Source of the DNA: JANQRA01 sp035249605
Lineage (GTDB): Bacteria > Actinomycetota > Acidimicrobiia > Spongiisociales > ZC4RG35
Length of the DNA: 64,000 nucleotides
Reading direction: 5' to 3'
Assembly: GCA_035249605.1 (NCBI GenBank)
Contig: DATFGI010000026.1
Location: forward strand, 51,311 to 115,310
Positions 52,285 to 61,292 of this stretch are shown here, piece by piece. The notes under the pieces are model-generated. The model was not told the origin of the DNA, did not search any database, and was given only the letters and a program-made list of their open reading frames with translations. Position numbers and translations under genes: made by a program. Positions within the stretch are counted from its first letter, which is position 1. Every line of letters starts with the position of its first letter.

Positions 52285-52980
52285 CTAGAACGCTACCCCC
52301 AAGGCACTACATAGGAATCGGGCAAATGGGGCCGATTTCTTGAATCTCTCCGTCAGGTCGTCGCCAAACGTCGGCGATGTGACATCGTGTTGGGTGAGTC
52401 GGGCACCGGCCATGAAGCTGCGAAGGCGGAGATCTTCGACGTGGGGATGATTGGGATCCAGACCGGGCGGGAGTCGTTTCAGCGAGGAATCCCTGGAGCC
52501 GTCGATCGTCCACGCAGCCTTGAACAGCGGCGAGTGAGCGGCGGTGGCCCAACCTCTCGGGTCGTCGTTGATCGCCCGCCGGATGGTCGCGGCGACTGCG
52601 GCCTCCGGTGTCCACATCCCCACGCCCACGAAGCACCGCCTCGGCTCGATGTGGACATAGAAGCCAGGCGCGTGGACATCCTTTCCCTGCAGGTGACGGA
52701 ATTGGATCCCGACATTGGTCTTGTACGGGGTCTTGTCCTTGGAGAAGCGGACATCGCGGTACGGACGCATCAGCGATCCTCCGTTGGTCCGGGTGTCGGC
52801 TCCGAAATGGGGAGAGATCTCAGCCAGTCGTCGGCCGAAGTCGGCGATGAAGTCGAGGGCGGGCTCGCGGATGACCTCCACGTAGCGCCCCTTGTTGTCC
52901 TCCCACCACTCGCGGTTGTTGTTCTCGGCCAGCTCCCTCAAGAACCGGAAGACTTCTGTGGTGAAATATCGGTCTGGCAT
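52285..52980 (-). CDS. DUF2461-family protein
   Basis: 231 residues. FLRELAENNNREWWEDNKGRY, RDVRFSKDKTPYKTN and GFYVHIEPRRCFVGVGMW are the hallmark blocks of DUF2461 (TIGR02453), a widespread family of unknown function. Length is normal. The ATG of MPDRYFT is used; AAAGGGG lies about 9 nt upstream. No obvious operon partner. Confidence 0.9.
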   Translation of the reverse strand: MPDRYFTTEVFRFLRELAENNNREWWEDNKGRYVEVIREPALDFIADFGRRLAEISPHFGADTRTNGGSLMRPYRDVRFSKDKTPYKTNVGIQFRHLQGKDVHAPGFYVHIEPRRCFVGVGMWTPEAAVAATIRRAINDDPRGWATAAHSPLFKAAWTIDGSRDSSLKRLPPGLDPNHPHVEDLRLRSFMAGARLTQHDVTSPTFGDDLTERFKKSAPFARFLCSALGVAF

Positions 52981-53043
52981 TCGGTGACCCCTTTCCTCGA
53001 TCACCAAGATACGGGGCAGCGCCGGTCGAAGGGAAGGGGGTCC

Positions 53044-54366
53044 TCATTCGTGTTCGTGGCGTGACTCGAGCTCTGCCCACGGTGTGCGAAAGCCGTCCCG
53101 CAGTGCCCTGGTGAAGACCCGGAAGTCACGACGGAGGACCCAGGCAGCGGCGAGGAGGAACATCACCCCGACCCCGATTCGTGCTGCCGCCGCGATCTCA
53201 TGCGATATCACATCCACCTCGACCAGCCAAGATTCGGCCAGCTGCACTACGAAGAGCCCGAGCATGCCCAAGGCCTCGGTGCGGCTGATCGACCGGCTGG
53301 CGATGATGGCGACCGCGAACACCGATTGAGTGGCGGTGACCCACAGTTCGTCTCTCTGCACCTCGTTCAGCGGCAAGCCGTGGACCTGCCCGGCGAAGAT
53401 CATGAAGACGATCGGCAGCGTCCCGACGAGGAGAGTCCACTGGTTCACCTTCGAGGAGATCAGGGCGCCGATGCCGGTGCGTGCGGAGAGTCTCCACGCG
53501 AACAGCGTTGCGATCAGGAGTTCGGGCGCTTCCGATGCGAGCGGCGCCAGCCACTTCAGGAGGAGAAACTGGCTCACGCCGATGTCTTCTCCGAGCTCCT
53601 GGAGCGACACCGCAAACTCATGTGCCACCAGGACGATGACCGTCGCCGAAACGGCGAACATTGCGTAGTTGAGGGCCCGTCTACGTGTCTTGGGAAGGGT
53701 TGCCACCCAGGCGCTTGGCCCCACCAGGTGAGGGATGCCGGGTGTGGCCCCGGAGAGACGGATCATGTAGGCCACGTAGATCCCCACCAAGATCACCGCG
53801 TCGAACGGGCTCAGGGTCTCCTTGAGGAAGAGCGTCATCCCGTAAATCGATGCGAGAGCCAGATAGGCGATATCCACAGATTGAGCGCGGGTCAGGTTGA
53901 TGGTGGTCGGAGTGGCATTCTCTGCCATTCGCGGCGTCGACCCGGTCTTGCGAACCCGCCAGGTGCCCAACAGGATCACCAGTGGCCAGCCAAGCCCGAT
54001 CAGCAGCTGGTTGGCGCCGGTCATGTTGGCCAGGGCGAGGGGGCCGAAGCGATCTGAGGCGCCGGTTGCGGCAAACTCCTGTCCGGCGTCGGCGGTGAGC
54101 ACGAAGTCGACGGCGTACTCGGGTAGGACCGCGATCAAGGCGAGGAGAGCGAGAGCGAGCCCGCTGCCCACGTCTAGCTGGATGATCTCGGCGGCCCAGG
54201 AGATCATGAAGGCGGCACCCACGATCGCCACCCCGAAGGCGACGGCACCGAGCAGTGGATCCGGGTGATCGACGCCGAGCCTGATGGCCACTCCCGGTAC
54301 GGCAACGGCCAACGCGAGGAGCATGAGGGCGATCTGGCGCCCCGGGTTGAGGTCCTGGGTCTCCAT
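53044..54366 (-). CDS. Sodium/calcium-exchanger-family membrane protein
   Basis: 440 residues with about 10-12 membrane helices in two homologous halves. The ion-site helices are LIAVLPEYAVDFVLTAD and LAPLASEAPELLIATLFAW, each with the acidic residues expected of Na+/Ca2+ or Ca2+/H+ antiporters. Specific ion not determinable. Its stop lies 39 nt before the DUF2461 start region; ATG 54366. Confidence 0.88.
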   Translation of the reverse strand: METQDLNPGRQIALMLLALAVAVPGVAIRLGVDHPDPLLGAVAFGVAIVGAAFMISWAAEIIQLDVGSGLALALLALIAVLPEYAVDFVLTADAGQEFAATGASDRFGPLALANMTGANQLLIGLGWPLVILLGTWRVRKTGSTPRMAENATPTTINLTRAQSVDIAYLALASIYGMTLFLKETLSPFDAVILVGIYVAYMIRLSGATPGIPHLVGPSAWVATLPKTRRRALNYAMFAVSATVIVLVAHEFAVSLQELGEDIGVSQFLLLKWLAPLASEAPELLIATLFAWRLSARTGIGALISSKVNQWTLLVGTLPIVFMIFAGQVHGLPLNEVQRDELWVTATQSVFAVAIIASRSISRTEALGMLGLFVVQLAESWLVEVDVISHEIAAAARIGVGVMFLLAAAWVLRRDFRVFTRALRDGFRTPWAELESRHEHE

Positions 54367-54392
54367 CGGGCGGGCGGCAGTCTACGAGGGTG

Positions 54393-55565
54393 TCAACCCA
54401 GGACTCTCCGACAGCTCCACGCCTGCCAGTAGTACATGCCCAGGTCCTCATAGTGGTTGGCCAGCCACGCCGCCGCGGCGATGTTGGCCTCGGGGTCGAA
54501 TACGCTGGACCCGCCATAGCCGGCCTTGGGTGCGGTGCTCGCCCAGGTCGATGGGAGGAACTGGTACAGCCCGGCGGCCCCCGAGTACGGGTTGAGGGCA
54601 TCGGGATCGCCGTTCGACTCGCAGTCGAGGATACGCAGGGCCTCCTCGACCCGGTTGGATGGGAAGAACTGGGAGACGAGCCCGCGCCACTGCTCCACGG
54701 CCGGTGGATGGTTCCAAGGGCCGCCCCCACCATCGTCTCCTCCGCCGTCGGTGGTGGTCGGGTTCGGGGGAGAGGTCGTTGTCGTGGCCTGGGCGGCAGG
54801 CGAGCTGGTCACAGGTGGTGTCGTCGTGGTGGTGACGTCGCCGCGGTTCTCCTGACGTCGGCGCTCCTCCTCCTTGGCCTCGGCGACCTGCACCTCGGTC
54901 AGGGCGGCCCGGTAGGCCTGCTCGGCCGCCTGGGCCTCCTTGATCGCCCCGGCCACCTCGGCGTCGGCCTCCTCGAAGAGGGCGGTGTACTTGGCTACTT
55001 CGGCGTCGATCTCCGCCTGGAGCCCCTGGTAGCGCTCCTGGTCGGCCAGGAAGGTCTCCTGGAGGGTCACCAGGTCCTTGCGCTTGGCCGTCAGCTCGCC
55101 GACGGTGAGCCGTCCGTCCGCGACGACATCCTCGACAACGGCACTCGCCACCAGCGCCCTTTCCACGGTGGATGAGTTCACGAGGGAGACAGTGGGCGAG
55201 GCGACAACCGTCATGTAGGCGTCGACGGCCTGGCTCTCTATATCCGCCTGGATGCCGGCCAGTTCCACGTCGGCGTAGCCCACCTGGCTGGCCACCCTGT
55301 CGAGGTTGGACCCGAGTATCGACAGCTCGGTGGAGAGCTCGTTCATCCGGGTGATCGAGTCGAGGAGCATCTGCTCCATCTGCTCCCGATTGGCGATCGC
55401 ATCGTCGACGAGCCCGGTCGCGGCGTCGGCGCGCTCCTCCGCGTCCTCGGCGGTTCCAAGAGCGTCCTCGGTCGACTGTGCATTGGCCGTCGGCTCACCT
55501 ACGGCGAGGACCGAGGCCAAGAGGGCGAAAGCAAGAAGAGCCGGGAAGGGGCGGAGCGGCCGCAT
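54393..55565 (-). CDS. Exported coiled-coil lytic transglycosylase-like protein
   Basis: 390 residues: Sec signal (LLAFALLASVLAVGEPTANAQ, cleaved near 30), long coiled coil (about 30-230) like those of RipA/PcsB cell-separation factors, a Thr/Pro/Gly-rich linker (to about 290), and a lysozyme-fold SLT domain with the catalytic Glu in LDCESNGDP and GLYQFLPSTWAST. It probably cleaves peptidoglycan during division or growth. ATG 55565 begins the signal peptide; a much longer frame is open upstream but runs through the palindromic control region. Confidence 0.88.
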   Translation of the reverse strand: MRPLRPFPALLAFALLASVLAVGEPTANAQSTEDALGTAEDAEERADAATGLVDDAIANREQMEQMLLDSITRMNELSTELSILGSNLDRVASQVGYADVELAGIQADIESQAVDAYMTVVASPTVSLVNSSTVERALVASAVVEDVVADGRLTVGELTAKRKDLVTLQETFLADQERYQGLQAEIDAEVAKYTALFEEADAEVAGAIKEAQAAEQAYRAALTEVQVAEAKEEERRRQENRGDVTTTTTPPVTSSPAAQATTTTSPPNPTTTDGGGDDGGGGPWNHPPAVEQWRGLVSQFFPSNRVEEALRILDCESNGDPDALNPYSGAAGLYQFLPSTWASTAPKAGYGGSSVFDPEANIAAAAWLANHYEDLGMYYWQAWSCRRVLG

Positions 55566-55625
55566 TGGGTGCCGAGAAGGGTAACCAATGGTGCCGGATC
55601 GGGGAAGTGCGAGTGTCCAATGCAT

Positions 55626-55677
55626 GCGAACCCGGGGTTCTGGGCGCCGAATACGGCTCGAGGAACCCCGGGTTCGC
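55626..55677. promoter_or_regulatory. Paired GAACCC-N-GGGTTC palindromes upstream of ridA
   Basis: Two perfect 13-bp palindromes, GAACCCGGGGTTC (55628-55640) and GAACCCCGGGTTC (55663-55675), centres 35 bp apart; together with two flanking bases they also form a 15-bp inverted repeat (55626-55640 / 55663-55677). They lie between the divergent cell-wall gene and ridA, the right site over the -35 position of the ridA promoter. Compare 18017-18065. Confidence 0.55.
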
Positions 55678-55688
55678 TCCTGCCGGCG

Positions 55689-55694
55689 TAGCCT
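55689..55694 (+). promoter_or_regulatory. Candidate -10 box for ridA
   Basis: TAGCCT ends 7 nt before the ATG at 55702; leaderless by position. Confidence 0.5.
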
Positions 55695-55701
55695 TGGATC
55701 C

Positions 55702-56085
55702 ATGACACGTCAGAACATCTCCTCGGGGTCGCCGTTCGAGCCGCTGATCGGTTTCAGCCGTGCCGTCAGGGTCGATGACCGGGTGCTGGTCGCCGGCACC
55801 GCCCCCATCTGGCCGGAGGACTTCGTCGATCCCGACCCCGAAGCGCAGGCGAGAAGGTGTCTCGAGATCATGCTCGACGCCTTGGAGCAGGCCGGAGGGA
55901 AACCCGAAGATGTGGTCCGCACCCGAATGTTCCTCGCCGACGCCGCCCATGCCGACGCCGTGGGCGTCGCCCACGGCCAAGTGTTCTCGGAAATACGACC
56001 GGCGGCGACAATGGTTGTAGTAGGTGGCCTTCTCGACCCCCGCTGGGTGGTCGAGATGGAGCTCGAGGCGATCGTGACCGACTGA
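55702..56085 (+). CDS. ridA: RidA/YjgF-family enamine/imine deaminase
   Basis: 127 residues. RidA fold with FSRAVRVDDRVLVAGTAPIW, the Arg in RTRMFLAD that binds the substrate carboxylate, and the closing VEMELEAIV. RidA hydrolyses reactive enamines and imines formed by PLP enzymes; some relatives have other roles. ATG 55702 preferred over upstream codons that lie in the palindromes. msrA follows after 29 nt. Confidence 0.9.
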   Translation: MTRQNISSGSPFEPLIGFSRAVRVDDRVLVAGTAPIWPEDFVDPDPEAQARRCLEIMLDALEQAGGKPEDVVRTRMFLADAAHADAVGVAHGQVFSEIRPAATMVVVGGLLDPRWVVEMELEAIVTD

Positions 56086-56114
56086 GCCGTCGGTCTGCAG
56101 AGGAGGTTTCGACG

Positions 56115-56762
56115 ATGTTCGGCAGGAAGACCCAAGAGATGCCCGCAGCCGAGGAGACCCTGCCGGGGCGCAGCGAGCCCGTCCGTGTCCCCGAGCGGCA
56201 TTTCGTCAACGGCAACCCGCTCGTGGGCCCGTTCCCCGCGGGCACCGAGATCGCAGTGTTCGGGATGGGCTGTTTCTGGGGCGCCGAACGCCGTTTCTGG
56301 AAGATGCCGGGCGTCTACACCACGTCCGCCGGATACGCCGGGGGAGCGACTCCCAACCCCAGCTATGAAGAAGTGTGCTCGGGACGCACCGGTCACGCCG
56401 AGGTCGTCGAGGTCGTGTATTACCCCGATCAGGTGTCATACGACGAGCTGCTCCGTGTGTTCTGGGAGACCCACGACCCCACTCAGGGCTACCGGCAGGG
56501 CAACGACATCGGCACCCAGTACCGGTCCGCCGTCTACACGACCAGTGATGCCCAGCTCGATCAGGCGAAGCGCTCCAAGGACGTCTATCAGGCCGTGCTG
56601 AGCGAGCAGGGTCTTGGGGAGATCACCACCGAGATCGAGCCGCTCGGCGATTACTACTACGCCGAGGACTACCACCAGCAGTACCTGGGCAAGAATCCGC
56701 ATGGCTATGACTGCCACGCCAACACCGGCATCTCGTACCCCGGATTGCAGGGCGTGGCCTGA
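56115..56762 (+). CDS. msrA: Peptide methionine-(S)-sulfoxide reductase MsrA
   Basis: 215 residues. Catalytic GMGCFWGAE motif, GYAGGATPNPSYEEVCSG and a resolving-Cys tail (GYDCHANTGISYPG). It reduces the S epimer of methionine sulfoxide, complementing MsrB at 31588-31989. Ribosome site AGGAGG 8 nt before the ATG, so unlike ridA this start is leadered, consistent with an internal operon gene. Confidence 0.96.
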   Translation: MFGRKTQEMPAAEETLPGRSEPVRVPERHFVNGNPLVGPFPAGTEIAVFGMGCFWGAERRFWKMPGVYTTSAGYAGGATPNPSYEEVCSGRTGHAEVVEVVYYPDQVSYDELLRVFWETHDPTQGYRQGNDIGTQYRSAVYTTSDAQLDQAKRSKDVYQAVLSEQGLGEITTEIEPLGDYYYAEDYHQQYLGKNPHGYDCHANTGISYPGLQGVA

Positions 56763-56801
56763 GCCCACATCCGCAGTAGGAGCTGGGCACCGTCCCCGGC
56801 G

Positions 56802-56817
56802 GAACGCCGAGGCGTTC
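56802..56817. terminator. Short hairpin between convergent msrA and S41 genes
   Basis: GAACGC / GCGTTC stem with a CGAG tetraloop, overlapping the last bases of the S41 protease stop. No clear U tract. Weak bidirectional terminator candidate. Confidence 0.4.
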
Positions 56818-58228
56818 AGGTGGCGGTGACCGCGTCGACCAGCGCCTGGGGAGAGAGGCTGTTCACCTCGAGCTCGACGTCCGGGGTGACCCCGGTCCCG
56901 CCGAAGTCGTGACCGCCCGGTGTCAGCCAGCGGGCGATGGTCAGCTTCAACGCACCCCCGTTGGACAATGAGAAGCGCTGCTGCACGGTGTTCTTGCCGA
57001 AGGTGTTCTCACCCACGACTGTGACCCGGTCCCGCTCCTGGAGGGCGGCGGCCACCACCTCGGAGGCCGAGGCGCTGCCCCGGTTGACCACGACGGTCAC
57101 CTCCAGGTCCTCGGGCACGATCGCGTCCCCGTCGACGGGATAGGTGGTCGTCTCCTCCGGCCCCTCGGTCTTGACCACGTCGCCCTCGTCGAGGAAGACC
57201 GACGTCACCTCGATCGCCGTGGTTAGAAACCCGCCGGGGTTGTTGCGCAGGTCGAACACCAGGTGGTCGACTCCCTCGCCCAGCAGATCGACGACGGCCT
57301 CCTCGAACTGGGCGTCGGCGTTTCCGGTGAAGGCGTTGAGGGCGACATAGCCGACGTCGCCGAACGTCTCGTGGACGACGAGGGGGATGACCACGGCGGC
57401 CCGGGTGATGGTCACCTGATAGGGCTCCCCGTCTCTCTCCAGCGTGAGGTCGACGGCAGTGCCGGCCGGGCCGCGCACCTGGGCGGTCACCTCGTCGACG
57501 GTCCAGCCCATGATCGGTTCCCCGTTCACCGCCACCAGCACGTCATCACTCATGAGCCCGGCAGCCTCGGCAGGTGCGCCGGCGATGGTGGACACGATGA
57601 GTATCCGGCAGGTCTCGGAGACCACGGAGCACTGCTTGTTGTCGCCAGGGATCGTCTCGTCCTCGGGTGACACCAGGGCGCCGATCCCCTCGATCTCCCC
57701 CTCCTGCTCCTCCCTTAGGAGGGCGAGAGACTGCTCGTCGAGGTAGGCGGAGTTGGGGTCGAGGGCGTAGGCGGCAAACCCGGTGACCATTGCCGCCGCC
57801 GCCTCGGCGCCGTCGTCGGCGGCGACGGTGGCGGTCTGGCACGCCTCGGCGAAACCGTCGGTGGGGGGAGCACATACCAGGGCCTTGTCGGAGTCGGCCC
57901 CGTCGAGGGCCCGGAGCGCGGTGACGGCTCCCTCGAGGAGGGCGGAGTCCTCGACCTCATCCACATAGTGGGTCTCGATCAGGTCGTAGGCCTCGCAGAC
58001 GATGACGATTTCCTCGGATGCATCGTCACAGGCGACCACATCCAGGGGGCGATCGGTACCGACGTCATCGTCCGAGGCGGGGGGTGTGGTCGTGGTCGCC
58101 GACGCGGCGTCGGTGCTCGACGTCGACGCAGCCGGTGCGCTGGTGGTCGAGGGAGCCCCTTCGTCGTTGGAACATCCCGCCACCATGGTCAGGGCGACGA
58201 GGGCCGCCAACATCGATTTTCGTGTCAT
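56816..58228 (-). CDS. S41-family carboxyl-terminal processing protease, lipoprotein
   Basis: 470 residues. Lipobox VAGC near residue 19, Ser/Thr-rich linker, an N-terminal helical domain, a PDZ domain (about 200-290, GLMSDDVLVAVNGEPI) and the S41 protease core with Ser387 (NRGSASASE) and Lys412 (NTFGKN), 25 residues apart as in Prc/CtpA. It would trim exported proteins at the outer face. Second gene of a two-protease operon; ATGA overlap with the first. Confidence 0.92.
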   Translation of the reverse strand: MTRKSMLAALVALTMVAGCSNDEGAPSTTSAPAASTSSTDAASATTTTPPASDDDVGTDRPLDVVACDDASEEIVIVCEAYDLIETHYVDEVEDSALLEGAVTALRALDGADSDKALVCAPPTDGFAEACQTATVAADDGAEAAAAMVTGFAAYALDPNSAYLDEQSLALLREEQEGEIEGIGALVSPEDETIPGDNKQCSVVSETCRILIVSTIAGAPAEAAGLMSDDVLVAVNGEPIMGWTVDEVTAQVRGPAGTAVDLTLERDGEPYQVTITRAAVVIPLVVHETFGDVGYVALNAFTGNADAQFEEAVVDLLGEGVDHLVFDLRNNPGGFLTTAIEVTSVFLDEGDVVKTEGPEETTTYPVDGDAIVPEDLEVTVVVNRGSASASEVVAAALQERDRVTVVGENTFGKNTVQQRFSLSNGGALKLTIARWLTPGGHDFGGTGVTPDVELEVNSLSPQALVDAVTAT

Positions 58229-59598
58229 GAGGCTGCTTCCAGGGCTATCCCGACGATCTCGTCGACGGATGCGCCATCTGGCCAGATCACCTCCCGATCG
58301 GGGGAGAGCCCTCCGTTGCCGGCGGTGTCGCCGTTCGGTGTCGACCAGCGGGCGACGGCCACATGGAACTCGCCGCCATTGCGCAGGGTGAAGGGTATCT
58401 GCACGGCGTCTTTACCGAACGTGTTCGTGCCGATCACAACGGCCTCGCGCCGGTCACGAAGGGCGCCGGTCATTATCTCGGCGGCCGACGCCGTGCCCCG
58501 GTTGACCAGGACGAGCAGCCGCTGGCTCGTGGTGAGACCGCCGGCGGCCGCGTCATACTCGCGGTGATCCGTGGGGCCGTCGGCCACCATGAGCAGCCCG
58601 TCGTCGACGAACTGGTCGGCTACCTCGATCACGGCATCCACATATCCCCCTGGGTTGTCACGCAGGTCGACCACGATGGTGCCCACCCCGGTGACGGCGA
58701 GCTCTTCGAGACCGGCGAGGACCAGCCCGGGGATGTCGGCTTCGAAGTCGGGTATGCGGATGTACCCGACGTTGTCGCGGGGCAGCTCGATCTCGACCGT
58801 GGGCACCACGAAAGGGGCTCTCTCGATGACGAGCTCCATCTCCGCCCCTCCCCGGTCGATGGTGAGGGTGACGGTGCCCGTCTCGTCATCCGCTATGGCC
58901 GCCACCGCAGCTGTGAAGCCCATGCCCTCCACCGGAACGTGGTCGATGGCGACGATCACGTCGCCTTCGACCAGCCCGGCTTCGAACCCAGGGTTGCCCT
59001 CGAAGACGACCACCACCTCGAGCAGGCACGCGCCGGTTATCCGGGCGCATTTCGACCCGACCGCATCGCGAGCGTCGAGCAGCGCCCCTATCCCCCCCAC
59101 CACTCCGTTGGGGCGCAGCGATCCGGCCTGCTCCGGTGGCACGTAGTAGGTGAAGGGGCCGAGCCCGGTCTCGATCATGTGCGACATCGCCGCTTCCACC
59201 GCATCCTCGACCGGGATCCCCGTCTCCTCCACCCGTTGGGCGAGCGCATCACAGAGAGCGACGAAAGCCTGGTCGGGAATGGCGCAGAAGAGGGTGCGGG
59301 GAGGCTCCTCCTCAGTGGTGGCCACATAGTCGTCGAGACCTCGAACCGCGAGATCGGCCAGCGCGGCGTCGTCGATAGGCGCGTCGACATACCACGTCTC
59401 CAGCAAGTCGTAGACCTCGCATAGCGCGCTGAAGGTGACGGGTGGCGTGGAGCAGTCCTGAATCGACATGTCGACAGTCGGCGTGGTGGTGGTCACCGGG
59501 GGCAGTGACGCTCGGGTCGGATTCGGGGCCGGGGTGACCGTGGTCGTCTCTCCGGCGCAGGCTCCCAAGAGCAGGAGGACGAGGACGAGTCGGCTCAT
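58225..59598 (-). CDS. S41-family carboxyl-terminal processing protease, lipoprotein (paralogue)
   Basis: 457 residues with lipobox LLGAC, Thr/Pro-rich linker, PDZ (GLVEGDVIVAIDHVPV) and S41 core with Ser in NRGTASAAE and Lys in NTFGKD, 25 apart. Same architecture as its neighbour but clearly diverged. Four to six Cys in the N-terminal part (CSTPPVTFSALCEVYD, KCARITGAC) may form disulfides; similar Cys are seen in the downstream copy. The ATG of MSRLVL is preferred because CATAAT lies 7 nt before it; an ATG three codons earlier is possible. Confidence 0.9.
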   Translation of the reverse strand: MSRLVLVLLLLGACAGETTTVTPAPNPTRASLPPVTTTTPTVDMSIQDCSTPPVTFSALCEVYDLLETWYVDAPIDDAALADLAVRGLDDYVATTEEEPPRTLFCAIPDQAFVALCDALAQRVEETGIPVEDAVEAAMSHMIETGLGPFTYYVPPEQAGSLRPNGVVGGIGALLDARDAVGSKCARITGACLLEVVVVFEGNPGFEAGLVEGDVIVAIDHVPVEGMGFTAAVAAIADDETGTVTLTIDRGGAEMELVIERAPFVVPTVEIELPRDNVGYIRIPDFEADIPGLVLAGLEELAVTGVGTIVVDLRDNPGGYVDAVIEVADQFVDDGLLMVADGPTDHREYDAAAGGLTTSQRLLVLVNRGTASAAEIMTGALRDRREAVVIGTNTFGKDAVQIPFTLRNGGEFHVAVARWSTPNGDTAGNGGLSPDREVIWPDGASVDEIVGIALEAAS

Positions 59599-59627
59599 CG
59601 TTGTCATTATGCGGACTGATCGGCAGT

Positions 59628-59633
59628 TACCGT
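59628..59633 (+). promoter_or_regulatory. Candidate -10 box for the amidohydrolase gene
   Basis: TACCGT ends 7 nt before the GTG at 59641. The S41 operon promoter (CATAAT on the minus strand) lies about 20 bp away, back to back. Confidence 0.45.
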
Positions 59634-59640
59634 CCCCGGC

Positions 59641-60705
59641 GTGAGCCTCAGGGTCGTGCTTCGCTCCCCATTCGCCGATCAGGTGGTGCGGGATGTCATC
59701 GACGGCCGTTGGGCCGAGCCGTCGGGCGACCCGGACCAGACTCTGGGGGAGGACATGTGGGCGCTCCCCGGTCTGGCCGATGCCCATGCCCACCTCCCCG
59801 CCTCTCGTCTCGACTATCAGCCGGGCGACCTGGCGGGAGCAATGGATCGGGCAAGAGAGGCTCTACGGGCAGGCGTGACCCTGATCTTCGACAAAGGCTG
59901 GTCCGATGACACCACAACCCGGCTGATCGCGGCGGTCCCGGCAGAGGAGAGACCCGACATCGAGGCAGCGGCGCGGGTCCTCACCGCGGTCGATGGCCAC
60001 GTCGCCGGGTTTGCCCGTGAGGTGCCGGAGGGAGAGCTGGTGAAAGCGGTCCTGGGGGAAGCAGAGGCCGGCGCAGGCTGGGTGAAGATGTTCGGCGACT
60101 GGCCAAGGAAAGGCCGGGGACCGGTGACGAATTTCACCGAGGCCGAGTTGCGGCTGGCGGTGAGCGTCGCCGAGTCGTCGGGCGCCCGGGTGGCGATACA
60201 CACCATGGCCCGCGAGACCCCCTCGATGGCGGTCGCAGCCGGGGTCCACTCCATCGAGCACGGTCTCTTCCTCGAAGAGGCCGACCTCGGCGCCCTGGCC
60301 GAGCGGGAGGGCATGTGGGTGCCCACGGTCCTCCGATGCGAGGCCACCTTGGCTCAGCTCGGCGAGACCTCGAGCGGAGGGCGGCTCTTCGTCGAGGGGC
60401 TGGAACGGCTGCGGCGCCTGATACCCCTCGGTGCCGAGGCAGGCGTCCACGTGCTCGCCGGGACCGACCTCGTTGGATCAGCATCCGACGTAGCCGACGA
60501 GGCGGTCGCTCTCGGCCGCTATGGGATGTCAAACGCCCAGGTGGTGAGAGCGGTCTCCATCGCCGGCTTCGCCGCCACCGGCCGGGACCACTCGTTCGCG
60601 CCCGGGGAACCGGCCAACGCGGTGCTGTTCTCCGCGGATCCGGTGTCGGAACTGAAGGTCCTGGCCCACCCAACCCATGTCATCAGACTGGGGAAGGTGA
60701 GATGA
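59641..60705 (+). CDS. Amidohydrolase-superfamily metal-dependent hydrolase
   Basis: 354 residues. Metal ligands expected of the family are seen in DAHAHLP, IHTMA, SIEHG and GTDLVG, with composite-domain ends (PGEPANAVLFSADP, LKVLAHPTHVI) like imidazolonepropionase or prolidase-type members. Substrate unknown. ATGA overlap with maf places it first in a run of tightly packed genes. Confidence 0.88.
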   Translation: MSLRVVLRSPFADQVVRDVIDGRWAEPSGDPDQTLGEDMWALPGLADAHAHLPASRLDYQPGDLAGAMDRAREALRAGVTLIFDKGWSDDTTTRLIAAVPAEERPDIEAAARVLTAVDGHVAGFAREVPEGELVKAVLGEAEAGAGWVKMFGDWPRKGRGPVTNFTEAELRLAVSVAESSGARVAIHTMARETPSMAVAAGVHSIEHGLFLEEADLGALAEREGMWVPTVLRCEATLAQLGETSSGGRLFVEGLERLRRLIPLGAEAGVHVLAGTDLVGSASDVADEAVALGRYGMSNAQVVRAVSIAGFAATGRDHSFAPGEPANAVLFSADPVSELKVLAHPTHVIRLGKVR

Positions 60706-61292
60706 GACTCGTCCTCGCCTCCGGGTCGCCACGTCGGGCGGAGATCCTCCAGCGGCTGGGTCTGGCTTTCGCGACGGCACTGCCCGACATCGACGAGACC
60801 CGTCTCCCCGATGAGGCTCCCGGCGTCTACGTGGAGCGGCTGGCTCGTGACAAGGCACTGGCCGTGGCCTCGCCCGACGCCGTGGTCGTCGCCGCCGACA
60901 CGGCTGTGATCCATGAGGGACACATCCTGGGCAAGCCCGCTCACCCCCAGGAGGCACGCTCGATGCTGAGCCGTCTCCAGGGCGATGTCCACGAGGTCTT
61001 CACCGGTCTCGCCGTCGCCATGGGCGACGAGCTGCGGGCGTTGGTCGATGTCACCGAGGTCCGGATGCTCCCTATGACCGCCGAGGAGATCGCGGGCTAT
61101 GTCGACACCGGGGAGCCGATGGACAAAGCCGGCGCATACGCGTTGCAGGAGCGTGGCGGCTTGTGGGTCGAGGCGATCACGGGGAGCCCGTTCACGGTGA
61201 TCGGTCTCCCGGTGCACCTCCTCCCCAGACTGGTCGCCCAGGTTGGGTCCAATCTCGACGATTTCTTCGGCCCGTCTAACTTGTCTGGATGA
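60702..61292 (+). CDS. maf: Maf-family nucleotide pyrophosphatase
   Basis: 196 residues. LVLASGSPRRAEILQRLG, LARDKALAV, VVAADTAV and the YVDTGEPMDKAGAYALQ / IEAITG-type block (GLWVEAITGSPFTVIGLP) identify Maf/YhdE, which hydrolyses dTTP, UTP or modified nucleotides to limit misincorporation and affects septation. ATGA overlaps on both sides. Confidence 0.95.
   Translation: MRLVLASGSPRRAEILQRLGLAFATALPDIDETRLPDEAPGVYVERLARDKALAVASPDAVVVAADTAVIHEGHILGKPAHPQEARSMLSRLQGDVHEVFTGLAVAMGDELRALVDVTEVRMLPMTAEEIAGYVDTGEPMDKAGAYALQERGGLWVEAITGSPFTVIGLPVHLLPRLVAQVGSNLDDFFGPSNLSG
61277..61282 (+). promoter_or_regulatory. Candidate internal -10 box before the 61289 lipoprotein gene
   Basis: TAACTT within the end of maf ends 6 nt before the ATG at 61289. 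Since the genes also overlap (ATGA), it may give extra transcription independent of the upstream operon. Confidence 0.35.

Noticed and set aside
55566..55703. 46-codon N-terminal extension of the lytic transglycosylase-like gene
   Set aside because: It would put the signal peptide in the protein interior and run through the GAACCC palindromes and the ridA promoter.
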